DNA of 64,000 nucleotides from JBOHDX01 sp050700835 (GTDB taxonomy: Bacteria; Actinomycetota; Actinomycetes; Propionibacteriales; Nocardioidaceae). Positions within the stretch are counted from its first letter, which is position 1. Every line of letters begins with the position of its first letter. The stretch is from positions 1 to 64,000 of the forward strand of contig JBOHDX010000004.1 in assembly GCA_050700835.1 (NCBI GenBank), in the 5' to 3' direction. Below the pieces are notes generated by a model. The model searched no databases. It was not told the origin of the DNA and worked only from the letters and a program-made list of their open reading frames with translations. Positions 16,745 to 24,949 of the stretch are shown one piece after another. Position numbers and translations under genes: made by a program.

Positions 16745-16870
16745 CTACTTCGCCGCAGTGCCGCCGGCCTGCTGTGGCGGCATCTTGATCACCGGGGTCG
16801 GCGCCACGGTCGCGGCCTTCTTGGACTTCTTGGGCTTCCTGGCCTCGCGGCCTGGCTTGTCCTTTGCCAT
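16745..16870 (-). CDS. Small basic protein, 41 aa
   Basis: An ATG at 16870 follows a near-perfect Shine-Dalgarno (AGGAGGA, 4 bp spacing) and opens a 41-codon frame. The product begins MAKDKPGREARKPKKSKKAA and ends in a Pro/Gln/Gly/Ala-rich tail (PPQQAGGTAAK). The lysine-rich N-terminal half suggests binding to nucleic acid or to another acidic partner, but no family is recognised. The strong ribosome-binding site and convergent terminator make it a credible gene. Confidence 0.72.
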   Translation of the reverse strand: MAKDKPGREARKPKKSKKAATVAPTPVIKMPPQQAGGTAAK

Positions 16871-17015
16871 GGGTCCTCCTTCTCGTCCTGGGGCGGGTGG
16901 CTCGAGGTCGACGCACGTGGGGCTGCCTTGGATGGCTGCCTGCCATGCTGCCTGCCATGGTGCCCAGCGTCGACGGCCTGGGTCGGAAGAAGCGCCTCAC
17001 TCCATGACGAGCTCC

Positions 17016-17624
17016 TCAGTGCCGCAGATCGATGACGAGACGATTCGGACCATGCAGCTCGGTGACCTTGAACGCCGCCCGGTGGCTCAGGCCCAGACCG
17101 AACGAGACAACACCCTCGAAGTCACCGGTCTTCGCCACACCGCGCAACGTCGGGAAGGAGTACGCCTGCCGCCGGGGACCACGGTAGACGTTGTGGCCCG
17201 TGGCGTCATGCGCATTCGCAGAGCGCAGCGCGACCGACAGGAACCGGATTCCGTGGACACGGACCGGGCGTCCTGAGGGGTCGGCCGTGAGGTGGCGGAC
17301 GAAGCGGACCGTGTAGCCGGTGAACCTGCCGCGGAGGTCGACGACGACGCGGTCGAAACTGGCATGCCGGCCGACCCGCAGGTTGACGATCCTCGGTGCC
17401 GGTACAGGATGCCGTCGCACCACGACCGGGCAGGTGGCAAACCCACCGGCGGCCATCTGCATCGAGTCCGACATGACCGAGCAGGACGGCCCTTCGTGCG
17501 CGACCACCGGGGCGGGACCAGCGCTACCTGCAGCCCCACTCGACGGGGCGGCTCCGCCCACCGTGGTCGCGGCCAGCGCCACCGACGCGAGCACGAGAGG
17601 CATTCGCAAAGAGGAGAAGCCCAT
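17016..17624 (-). CDS. Secreted AMIN-like domain protein
   Basis: The ATG at 17624 starts a signal peptide (MGFSSLRMPLVLASVALAAT) followed by an Ala/Gly/Ser-rich linker. The C-terminal half resembles the AMIN-like beta domain of actinobacterial exported proteins: GRHASFDRVVVDLRGRFTGY, VRFVRHLTADPSGRPV, and the closing LHGPNRLVIDLRH. Such domains are thought to act at the cell wall. Two upstream cysteines (SCSV, ATCP) may form a disulfide. Function is not known. Confidence 0.8.
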   Translation of the reverse strand: MGFSSLRMPLVLASVALAATTVGGAAPSSGAAGSAGPAPVVAHEGPSCSVMSDSMQMAAGGFATCPVVVRRHPVPAPRIVNLRVGRHASFDRVVVDLRGRFTGYTVRFVRHLTADPSGRPVRVHGIRFLSVALRSANAHDATGHNVYRGPRRQAYSFPTLRGVAKTGDFEGVVSFGLGLSHRAAFKVTELHGPNRLVIDLRH

Positions 17625-17759
17625 GTGATCCACCACCTCAGCCGCGAAACGGCGTCCTTGTGAGTATGCGACGCAGCGCGGCGACTGTCACCTGTCGAGG
17701 CCGGTGCGGCCCCGGCTGCGCCCTCATGCGGTAGACGCCGTAGGACCGGAGTCGGTTCA

Positions 17760-17855
17760 CACCCGGCATTCAGGCACTGGGCATTCAGCACCCGGCATTC
17801 AGCACCCGGCATTCAGCAGCACTCGGCATTGAGCACTCGGCAGTCAGCACCCGGC
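17760..17855. repeat. 14-bp tandem repeat, about 7 units
   Basis: Degenerate copies of CACCCGGCATTCAG run head to tail, with one unit lengthened by 3 bp near 17815. They fill part of the 360-bp gap between the AMIN-like gene and the palindrome at 17901. The rest of the gap (17625-17759) shows no gene. Confidence 0.85.
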
Positions 17856-17900
17856 GCAGGCGTACACGAGGGTGATGCCGTGCCGGCGTCGCCCAGACCG

Positions 17901-17957
17901 CGAGATCACATGTCGAGGCGTGTCCGCACCGCCGATCCGCCTTGATGTGTGATCTCG
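17901..17957. repeat. 57-bp dispersed palindrome, copy 1
   Basis: The arms CGAGATCACA (17901-17910) and TGTGATCTCG (17948-17957) enclose a loop with TCGAGGCG near the left and a CGATCCGC block near the right. A closely related element lies at 30103-30160 in the same orientation, so this is a dispersed extragenic repeat and not a gene-specific terminator. Confidence 0.85.
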
Positions 17958-17987
17958 GCGGGGTACGCACGTCGGCGCCGACGTCAG

Positions 17988-19169
17988 TCAGCCGTCGGTC
18001 GTACCCGCAGAAGGTCCCCGGGGCGATCCTTCGTGGACGAGTTCCGGGTCTGCAGCGAAGGCTAACGCCGTCAGCGCCATCGCCTTGGCGCCCTCGACCA
18101 ACGTCGCGTCACCCTGCGGGCTGACGCAGTGAGCGGCGAACTCGTGCTGATGGTTGACCGCGGGCCAGGAGTGGACGGCGAGGTCGGCGTGCAGACCCGG
18201 CACGCGCTGACTGACGTTGCCGAAGTCGGTCGACCCGCTGCTGCCGCTTCCGCGCGGGTCCAGCGTCAGCGGTCGCCCGATGGTCTCGCACGCAGTGGCA
18301 AAGGCTGCGACGAGACCGGCGTTCTGCTTCACAGGTTCGTAGACGTGGCCGACTTTGGTGATCTCCACCTCGGTCCCGGTCGCGGTGGCGGCGCCCTCGA
18401 GGCAGGCACGCACCCGGGACCGCAGGTCCTCGAGGTCGTCCATGTCGGCTGCCCGCAGGTAGTAGGCCGCTTCGGCCCGATCGGGTACGACGTTGGGCGC
18501 GTCACCGCCGTGCGTGATGATGCCGTGCACCTGCTGGTTCGGGGCCAGATGCTGACGCAGCATGGCGATCGCGGTGTAGCCGGCGACGACGCCGTCGAGC
18601 GCATTGCGGCCCAGATGCGGTTCGGCGCTGGCGTGCGACGCCTTGCCACGCACGACCGCAGCCCACTCCTCGATCGCGAGACTGACCGAGCCCGGCTCGT
18701 CGAACGGGGCGGGATGCATCATCATCGCGGCGTCCACCCCGTCGAACGCTCCGGCCAGGATCAGGTCGACCTTCCCGCCGCCGGCCTCCTCGGCTGGGGT
18801 GCCGAGCACGGTGATCCGGAGCCGAGCCGCCTCGCACACCTGCCGCAGGCCGAGCCCGGCACCGATCGCCGACGCTGCGATCACGTTGTGTCCGCAGGCG
18901 TGCCCGACACCGGGAAGTGCGTCGTACTCAGCACAGATGACCAGGTGCGGACCGCTGCTGCCGGCCCGAGCGGCGAAGGACGTGGGGAGACCGTAGGCGC
19001 CTCGCTCGACCTCGAAGCCGTCACCTTCGAGCAGGTCGGCGCAGCGGCCGGCGGACTTGACCTCCTGGTACGCCAGCTCGGGCTCGTCATGCAGCGCGTG
19101 CGACAGCCCGATCAAGTCTGGCGCGAGCTCGTCGATGCGGCCGAGGACGGCCTTGTCGTGTGGGGTCAT
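17988..19169 (-). CDS. M20-family amidohydrolase (peptidase M20D type)
   Basis: A cytosolic zinc hydrolase of N-acyl amino acids, p-aminobenzoyl-glutamate-like or similar amides. The 393-aa protein has the metal-site segments ICAEYDALPGVGHACGHNV and GTPAEEAGGGK, the dimerisation domain (VRGKASHASAEPHLGRNALD), and the late SGSTDFGNVSQRVPG and HEFAAHC ligands. Start ATG 19169 (MTPHDKAVLGRID) matches the fragment of a second copy at 23303-23434, which supports it. Upstream a 17-bp unit (AGCGCCGAATGTGG type) is repeated. Confidence 0.9.
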   Translation of the reverse strand: MTPHDKAVLGRIDELAPDLIGLSHALHDEPELAYQEVKSAGRCADLLEGDGFEVERGAYGLPTSFAARAGSSGPHLVICAEYDALPGVGHACGHNVIAASAIGAGLGLRQVCEAARLRITVLGTPAEEAGGGKVDLILAGAFDGVDAAMMMHPAPFDEPGSVSLAIEEWAAVVRGKASHASAEPHLGRNALDGVVAGYTAIAMLRQHLAPNQQVHGIITHGGDAPNVVPDRAEAAYYLRAADMDDLEDLRSRVRACLEGAATATGTEVEITKVGHVYEPVKQNAGLVAAFATACETIGRPLTLDPRGSGSSGSTDFGNVSQRVPGLHADLAVHSWPAVNHQHEFAAHCVSPQGDATLVEGAKAMALTALAFAADPELVHEGSPRGPSAGTTDG

Positions 19170-19272
19170 GGGCGGCAGCCTAAGCCGCCACGGATTCGTC
19201 AGCGCCGAATGTGGCCAGCGCCGAATGTGGTCAGCGCCACCGCTAGCACCAGGCGGCGACCCGTCCAACCTG

Positions 19273-19342
19273 GCTTCACACGTCTGCGGTACCGAGTTGG
19301 GCCCGATTTGTCGGGTTTCGAGTTACCGCAGACGTGTGAAGC
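19273..19342. repeat. 70-bp palindromic element, copy 1
   Basis: Perfect 19-bp arms, GCTTCACACGTCTGCGGTA (19273-19291) and its complement (19324-19342), enclose a loop that itself contains a small hairpin (CCCGA at 19302-19306, TCGGG at 19311-19315). A second copy lies at 23530-23599 in the opposite orientation. Confidence 0.9.
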
Positions 19343-19344
19343 GG

Positions 19345-19440
19345 GACAGCCGAAGCCGCGGCCGGGAGCAGCCGCAAAGCCTGACAGCCGAAGCCGCGGC
19401 CGGGAGCAGCCGCAGAAGCCGGACGGCCGGAGCCGCTGCC
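19345..19440. repeat. 38-39 bp tandem repeat, 2.5 units
   Basis: Units beginning GACAGCCGAAGCCGCGGCCG start at 19345, 19383 and (degenerate) 19422. They lie just downstream of the stop of the HAF-repeat gene at 19451, next to the 70-bp palindrome. Confidence 0.85.
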
Positions 19441-19450
19441 GGCTGGCGAG

Positions 19451-20578
19451 CTACCGCGGCACGAACGACTGCTGCAACGCGCAGGTCCACTCGGTCGGCT
19501 GTGGCAGCGCACCGGCCGCCGCCGCACTCGCACCGAAGACGTCACCCTGCGAAGTCAGCGTGTGCGCGTACGCGCCGTCCGCCCAGTGCCGCGACAGTGG
19601 CAGCAGGCTGCGCAGCGGACCATGTCCCGGCCAGAAGATGACCTGCCGCTCCGGGATCGCTGGCGGGGCCGGATTGGTGCCTGCGAACCCCACCACGTCG
19701 CCGTTCGGTGCGACGCCCATCGCACGGGAGAACTCGTCACCGGCGAACAGCCCGAGGTTGCGCACGTGACCGTGCGGACCCCACACCACGGCGTACTTCG
19801 TGTCGCCGGCGGTCGTCGCCTCGCCCACGGTCCGGAGGCGGACGTTCGCGCTCCAGGCGGCGGCGTCACCGCCGAGCCCACGCAGCCGGTGAACGCGACC
19901 CGACGGGTCCCAACGCACCGCCAGCTGGTGGAGCGGCCCGTTGGAGAAGCTGCCCCCCACGACGTCGCCGCGATCGTTGAGCCCCTGCGCGAACGATCCG
20001 TCGTAGCCGCTTACGGGCCGCAGCTTGACCGGTCGGGACCACCAATGCCACCAGATGGCACCGAAGTCGTTGCCCTGCGCGTCCAGCGCCTCGCCGACCA
20101 TCTCGCCGTGGTTGTTGATGGCCCGCACGAACGCGAGCCGGCCACCGGCGAAGTCCTTCAACCGGTGGATCCTGCCGTGGGTGTAGACCCAGGCGCCGAC
20201 CGCGCTGATGTTGACCCCGACGACCACCACGCCACGACGATTGACGCCGGTCGCGGACAGTCCCGAGAACGGGGAGGTCAGGCCGAAGTCGCCCAGGTCG
20301 TGAACGTGCCAACGCCCCGCGCGCAGGTGCCATACCGCGACGTCCTGATGCTGAGCGGCGTCGGCGACGAGCCCAGCGGCGTACCTGCCCGTCGCGGCGA
20401 GCACGTCACCGTTCGTGTCGCCGGCTGGCATCGGGAGCGCGATGATGGCCGGCCTGCAGCTGGGAGACGGCTCGCTCGGCCGCGCCGTCCCGTCCGCGGC
20501 GGAGGCCGATCCGATCTGGACAACCGCTCCGGTGAGGAGCAGCGCCGCCGCCACATGTGGAATACGCCTGCTGTCCAT
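19451..20578 (-). CDS. Secreted HAF-repeat (extracellular repeat) protein
   Basis: From ATG 20578 a signal peptide (MDSRRIPHVAAALLLTGAVV, then GSASA) leads a 375-aa protein built of repeats that alternate a predicted strand with the motif I-N-x-x-G-x-x-V-G: ATGVNRRGVVVVG, AINNHGEMVGEA, GLNDRGDVVGG, GVAPNGDVVGFAG. This is the pattern of the HAF family of extracellular repeat proteins, likely a beta-propeller. Its role is unknown. The start lies 44 bp from the end of the LuxR-type regulator gene, so they may share a transcript. Confidence 0.78.
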   Translation of the reverse strand: MDSRRIPHVAAALLLTGAVVQIGSASAADGTARPSEPSPSCRPAIIALPMPAGDTNGDVLAATGRYAAGLVADAAQHQDVAVWHLRAGRWHVHDLGDFGLTSPFSGLSATGVNRRGVVVVGVNISAVGAWVYTHGRIHRLKDFAGGRLAFVRAINNHGEMVGEALDAQGNDFGAIWWHWWSRPVKLRPVSGYDGSFAQGLNDRGDVVGGSFSNGPLHQLAVRWDPSGRVHRLRGLGGDAAAWSANVRLRTVGEATTAGDTKYAVVWGPHGHVRNLGLFAGDEFSRAMGVAPNGDVVGFAGTNPAPPAIPERQVIFWPGHGPLRSLLPLSRHWADGAYAHTLTSQGDVFGASAAAAGALPQPTEWTCALQQSFVPR

Positions 20579-20621
20579 GGGATCGGCTCCCTTCGATGAG
20601 TTCTCGTGGTACCGGCCGACG

Positions 20622-23309
20622 CTAGGGAACTGCGTCTTCGCGCGGATCACGGAAACCGGTGAACTTTCGAGCCAGCTCGGTACGCGAGCGGACCCCCGCC
20701 TTGGCGAAGATGTGCCGCAGGTGGGTCTCGACGGTGTTCACGCTGACGAACAACCTCGCTGCCACGTCCCGGTTCGTCGCACCTTCGGCCACCATGGCAG
20801 CGACCAGGCGCTCCTGCCTTGTCAGCGCTGCCTGGTCCATCGGCCCGCCACCGGTGCGCCGACCCGCGGCGCCCATTTCGGTGCGTGCACGGTCGACCCA
20901 TACGTCGGCGCCCAGCCGGCTGAACTCCGCCAGCGCCTCGTCCAGCCGGATGGAAGCCTCGGCGCGTCGCCTGGTCCTTCGAAGCCGCTCACCCCAGCAC
21001 AACAAGGTTCGGGCCCGTTCGAGCGGCCACGGGTCGTCCTCGTCGTACGCGAGCGAACGCTGGAACTCGCCGTCGAACCGGTCGGGATCGGCCAGCAGCC
21101 CGCGACACCGGTGGACCAGGGACAGCGCGTGCGGTCGGTCAAGACGACGGGCGTCCATCTCGAAGGCGCCAAGCAGATCCCGCGCGGCACTGGCGTGCCC
21201 GGCACGCAGCAAGGCCTCCACGAGGTCGCCGGCGACCGGCGCGAGCACGCCGGCCATGGCCAAACCCCGCTGCTCGTGAGTGCGCAGCGTCGCCTGGAAC
21301 AGCGGAACCGCCGCCTTCGGATCGCTGAGCGCGAGATGGAGCAGTCCGAGCGCCGGATGCGGCAGCGGGTCCGGCCCGACCCGGACGCTCAGGTCGAACC
21401 GTTGCTGCACGTGTCGTCGGCACTCGTCGACGTCGCCGGCGAGCGCGTCGCACCAGGCGACGTGACCGAGAGCCTCCTCGTGCTCCATCAGCAGTCCGAA
21501 CCCGGCAGCCAACTCGAGCTCCTCGGTGGCGGCGATGCGCATCCGATCGACGCGACCGCAAACAAGCTCGATGCTGAACAAGAGCGCAAGCGCGTAGCGC
21601 AGCTCCCCAAGCGCACCATCGTGGCGGGTCCGGCGGATCACGGCGTTCGCCAGCTCGCGGCTTCGTTCGTAGTGCCCTCCGCTGAACAGTGATTCGACGA
21701 GGCACAGGCGGGCCCGTGGGTCGTCATGGACCGACGGCGCACCGTCGGCGATCTCCCCGGCACTGCGAAGGGCGCGGTAGGCCACCATGTAGTCGCCGCC
21801 CACGGCCACTGCCTCGGCCCGCGCCGCCTCGACGAGCAGCGCCAACACTGGATCTACGCCGTCGACCAGCGCCCGTGCGCGTTCGACCACGCGCATTGCG
21901 TCCTGGGGCCGACTGGCGGTCGACAGGGCCGTCGCCGCCTCCACCAGCAGGCGCGCAGCCGCAGCGGGATCGGAGCCCGACCGCAACTCGGCGACCCGAC
22001 TCAGCACGGTCGCGCCTTCGATCAGGGCACCCTCGGCCACCATCAGTCGGCCGTCTATCTCGTCGATCTCCACGGCGATGCCCGGAGCCACGCCCTCGCG
22101 CGCCCGGTCCAGCAGGCGCCGGGTGTCTGCGACATTCCTGGCGTCGAAGGAGGCCCGCGCCGCACCGACCCACCGCCGGCTCTGCAACAGCCCCGGATCA
22201 CTTAGCAAGGCGGCTCGTTCCAGTGCCCACGCGGCGGCCGACGGGTCGGGGCTACGCACCCCCAGGGCCTGAAGCTCGGCCGCCAGCTCCTCGTCGGACC
22301 CGACCGCCGCAAGCGCGCGATGCCGGGTTCGGGTGTCGCCGGGTGGCAGCACGGCGGCGAGAGCCGCATGCGTACGCCGGTGCTCGTCGTGCCACGACCG
22401 GTCCAGGACCAACGACCTGAGCAACGGGTGACGGATGTCCAGTCGGCTCCCGGTCAGGATCACCAGGCCGCGTTCGGCGAGCTGCCGGATGGCCTTCTCA
22501 CCGACGACGGCCGCTACGACCGACGGGTCGCCAGTGGTGTCCAGTGCGGTGGCGAGCAGGGCCAGCCGGCAGTCCTCGGGAAGCGACTCCAACCGTTCGG
22601 CGAACAGCCGCTCTGCGACGCTGCCCGAGGTCCGCGGAGCGGATCGCTCGCGAGCGAGCTCCACCAGGGCGAGCGGGTTTCCGGCCGCGGTACGCCGAAT
22701 TGTTGTCAAGGTGCTTCCGCCCAGGCCGGCGTCGACGAGCAGGGCAGTTGCCGCGGCTTCCTCCAACGGGTCGAGATGAAGCCGGTCGATGCCTTCGACG
22801 CGATCCAGTGACGGTGTCACGTCTCGGGTCGCGATCAGGAATGCGGCACTTATGCCGTGCAGTCGACGGGCGGCGAACGTGATGGCCCGGGCCGACACGG
22901 GGTCGATCCACTGCAGGTCGTCGGCCAGAACCAGCACCGGCCGGCACTCCGCGGCGCTCACCAACAGCGTCGTCGCAGCGGCCGCCAGCGCGAAGGAGTC
23001 GGCAACGCTGTCCGTCAATCCCAGCGCCGGCGCGAGCGCGGATCGCAGCGGTGCCGGCAGAGCCGGGAGCAGTCCGCGCAGCGGCTGCAGGATCTCCAGG
23101 AGGGAGGAGCAGGCAAGACCCGACTCGGACTGGACACCACGGGTACGCAGGACGGTGAAGTCGGGCGCCTGGTCCTGCGCCGCGTCGAGCAGAGCCGTCT
23201 TGCCGATACCGGGCTCGCCAACCACGGCGAGTGCGGACGATGTACCTGCTCGCGCGCCGGCCAGCATCGTCTCGATGCGCTCGAGCTCGACGGTCCGCCC
23301 GATCAACAT
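20622..23309 (-). CDS. Large ATP-binding LuxR-family (LAL) regulator
   Basis: The 895-aa protein has an N-terminal AAA/STAND ATPase with Walker A GEPGIGKTAL (residues 31-40) and Walker B VLVLADDLQWID, a long helical TPR-like middle, and a C-terminal LuxR helix-turn-helix (LTRQERLVAAMVAEGATNRD, then VNTVETHLRHIFAKAGV). This is the architecture of MalT-like LAL activators, where ligand and ATP binding switch on DNA binding. The target is unknown; the HAF-repeat gene immediately downstream is a candidate. Its ATG at 23309 overlaps the end of an M20 gene fragment. Confidence 0.92.
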   Translation of the reverse strand: MLIGRTVELERIETMLAGARAGTSSALAVVGEPGIGKTALLDAAQDQAPDFTVLRTRGVQSESGLACSSLLEILQPLRGLLPALPAPLRSALAPALGLTDSVADSFALAAAATTLLVSAAECRPVLVLADDLQWIDPVSARAITFAARRLHGISAAFLIATRDVTPSLDRVEGIDRLHLDPLEEAAATALLVDAGLGGSTLTTIRRTAAGNPLALVELARERSAPRTSGSVAERLFAERLESLPEDCRLALLATALDTTGDPSVVAAVVGEKAIRQLAERGLVILTGSRLDIRHPLLRSLVLDRSWHDEHRRTHAALAAVLPPGDTRTRHRALAAVGSDEELAAELQALGVRSPDPSAAAWALERAALLSDPGLLQSRRWVGAARASFDARNVADTRRLLDRAREGVAPGIAVEIDEIDGRLMVAEGALIEGATVLSRVAELRSGSDPAAAARLLVEAATALSTASRPQDAMRVVERARALVDGVDPVLALLVEAARAEAVAVGGDYMVAYRALRSAGEIADGAPSVHDDPRARLCLVESLFSGGHYERSRELANAVIRRTRHDGALGELRYALALLFSIELVCGRVDRMRIAATEELELAAGFGLLMEHEEALGHVAWCDALAGDVDECRRHVQQRFDLSVRVGPDPLPHPALGLLHLALSDPKAAVPLFQATLRTHEQRGLAMAGVLAPVAGDLVEALLRAGHASAARDLLGAFEMDARRLDRPHALSLVHRCRGLLADPDRFDGEFQRSLAYDEDDPWPLERARTLLCWGERLRRTRRRAEASIRLDEALAEFSRLGADVWVDRARTEMGAAGRRTGGGPMDQAALTRQERLVAAMVAEGATNRDVAARLFVSVNTVETHLRHIFAKAGVRSRTELARKFTGFRDPREDAVP

Positions 23310-23434
23310 CGGGTGACCGACCCGGTCTCCTGGTACGCCGGCTCCGGCTCGTCGTACCAGGCGCGCGACAGTCCGACGTGGTTAGGCGTACGCGCGTCGA
23401 CCCGACCGAGAACGGCCTGGTCCGGTGGGGCCAC
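23303..23434 (-). pseudogene. 5' fragment of a second M20 amidohydrolase gene
   Basis: From GTG 23434 the frame reads APPDQAVLGRVDARTP, then GLSRAWYDEPEPAYQE, matching the first 40 residues of the M20 protein at 17988-19169 (TPHDKAVLGRIDELAP, GLSHALHDEPELAYQE). It then hits TGA at 23303-23305, inside the start of the LAL gene. The upstream noncoding DNA also matches. This is the stump of a duplicated gene, 43 codons long. Confidence 0.85.
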
Positions 23435-23529
23435 GGCAGGCAGCCTAGGGCGCGGCGGATGGGTGCGGATGGGTAAGCTGCGGATGGCGTAAATCGCGAT
23501 GTGTCAGCGAAGGTGACCCGTCCCGCCCG

Positions 23530-23599
23530 GCTTCACACGTCTGCGGTACCGCGGAACCCGACAAATCGGGCGCAAATCGGTACCGCAGGCGTGTGAAGC
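23530..23599. repeat. 70-bp palindromic element, copy 2 (inverted)
   Basis: Arms 23530-23548 and 23581-23599 are the same 19-mer as at 19273, with one A-to-G change. The loop holds CCCGACAAATCGGG, the reverse complement of the loop core of copy 1, so the element is inverted relative to copy 1. The remainder of the 23435-23649 gap shows no gene. Confidence 0.9.
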
Positions 23600-23649
23600 C
23601 GGGGCCGCAGAGCCTCGGTCCGCGCCTTCCGCTCCACCCCCCGGTCCCG

Positions 23650-24876
23650 TCAGGCGCTCCCCTCGTTCCTCGGTCCGCGCCTTCCGCTCCACGTCCACGC
23701 ATAGACCCCGTCGTCGACCGCCGTACCCGCTTCGCCGAGCTCCAAGGGCCGGAAGGTGTCCACCATGACCGCGAGCTCGTCGAAGTAGTGCACACCCAGC
23801 GCCCCCTCGATCGCGCTCGGCTGCGGCCCGTGGGCGTAGCCACCGGGGTGCAACGAGATCGACCCCTTGCCGATGCCGGACCCCTTGCGGGCCTCGTAGT
23901 CACCGTCGACGTAGAACATCACTTCGTCCGAGTCGACGTTGGAGTGGTAGTACGGCACCGGGATCGCCAGCGGGTGATAGTCGACCTTGCGCGGGCAGAA
24001 GTTGCATACCACGAAGTTGTAGCCCTCGAACACCTGGTGCACCGGCGGGGGCTGGTGCACCCGCCCGGTGATCGGCTCGAAGTCGGACACGTTGAAGGTG
24101 TACGGATAGAGGCAGCCGTCCCAGCCGACCACGTCGAACGGGTGGGACTCGTACGTCATCCGAGTGCCTACCAGACCAGACGGCCCGTTGCCGCGGTGCT
24201 TGACCAGCACCTCGATGTCCTCGCCGTCGACGATCAGCGGCTCGGTGGGGGCGTGCAGGTCCCGTTCGCAGTAGGGCGAGTGCTCCAGGAACTGCCCGTA
24301 GCGTGACAGGTAGCGCTTGGGCGGTGCGATGTGGCTGTTGCCCTCGATGGCGTACGCCCGGACCGCACCGTCGGGCACCCACCGGTGCGTGGTCGCTCGC
24401 GGGATGACCACGTAGTCGCCGGTCCGGAACGGCAACGAACCGAACACCGTCTCGACCGCGCCCGAACCCGCTTCCACGAAGACGCACTCGTCGCCGACCG
24501 CGTTGCGGTAGTACGGCGAGGTCTCGCCGGCCACAACGTAGGAGATCCGCACGTCACCGTTGCCCAGCACGAGACGGCGACTGGTGACCGGGTCGTTTGC
24601 CTTCCAGGCCAGCTCGTCGGTGCCGAAGAGGTCGTGCAGCTTCAGATGGCGCGGGGTGAGCGGGTGGTTGGCCGTGGTGCTCAGATCAGGCAGCTCCCAC
24701 ACCTGCGACTCGACGATCGAGCTCGGGACGCCGCGGTGATAGAGCAGAGAGGAGTCAGACGAGAACCCTTCCTCGCCCATCAGCTCCTCATAGTGCAGCG
24801 GCTGCGATCCCGACGCGCCGTGGAACTGGGTGTGCCGCTTGGGAGGCAGGTCGCCGATGCGCTGGTAGTGGGCCAT
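23650..24876 (-). CDS. hmgA: Homogentisate 1,2-dioxygenase
   Basis: This Fe(II) ring-cleaving dioxygenase opens homogentisate to maleylacetoacetate. The 408-aa protein carries the conserved SPYYRNAVGDECVFVEAGSG, HRWVPDG and the iron-site segment HSNVDSDEVMFYVDGDY with the following HPGGYAHGPQP. The ATG at 24876 is preferred to the GTG one codon upstream. It is divergent from the fahA operon, with a palindrome between, and completes tyrosine catabolism with hppD and fahA. Confidence 0.95.
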   Translation of the reverse strand: MAHYQRIGDLPPKRHTQFHGASGSQPLHYEELMGEEGFSSDSSLLYHRGVPSSIVESQVWELPDLSTTANHPLTPRHLKLHDLFGTDELAWKANDPVTSRRLVLGNGDVRISYVVAGETSPYYRNAVGDECVFVEAGSGAVETVFGSLPFRTGDYVVIPRATTHRWVPDGAVRAYAIEGNSHIAPPKRYLSRYGQFLEHSPYCERDLHAPTEPLIVDGEDIEVLVKHRGNGPSGLVGTRMTYESHPFDVVGWDGCLYPYTFNVSDFEPITGRVHQPPPVHQVFEGYNFVVCNFCPRKVDYHPLAIPVPYYHSNVDSDEVMFYVDGDYEARKGSGIGKGSISLHPGGYAHGPQPSAIEGALGVHYFDELAVMVDTFRPLELGEAGTAVDDGVYAWTWSGRRGPRNEGSA

Positions 24877-24890
24877 CACCGCTCCTCAAC

Positions 24891-24918
24891 ATGTCCGATT
24901 ATCGGACCAGAATGTCCG
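24891..24918. promoter_or_regulatory. Operator candidate between hmgA and the fahA operon
   Basis: GTCCGAT-T-ATCGGAC (24893-24907) is a perfect palindrome, and ATGTCCG occurs at 24891 and again at 24912, 21 bp apart, about two helical turns. The site lies in the 73-bp divergent gap, so one dimeric regulator (IclR or AsnC type, both encoded nearby) could control both sides. Confidence 0.5.
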
Positions 24919-24949
24919 GTCCTGTTCACGATGCGCTAGCCTCGCCAAC

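Noticed and set aside
18129..19769. A 546-codon plus-strand frame over the M20 gene
   Set aside because: Antisense shadow of the M20 gene that continues through repeats and a palindrome; no recognisable protein.
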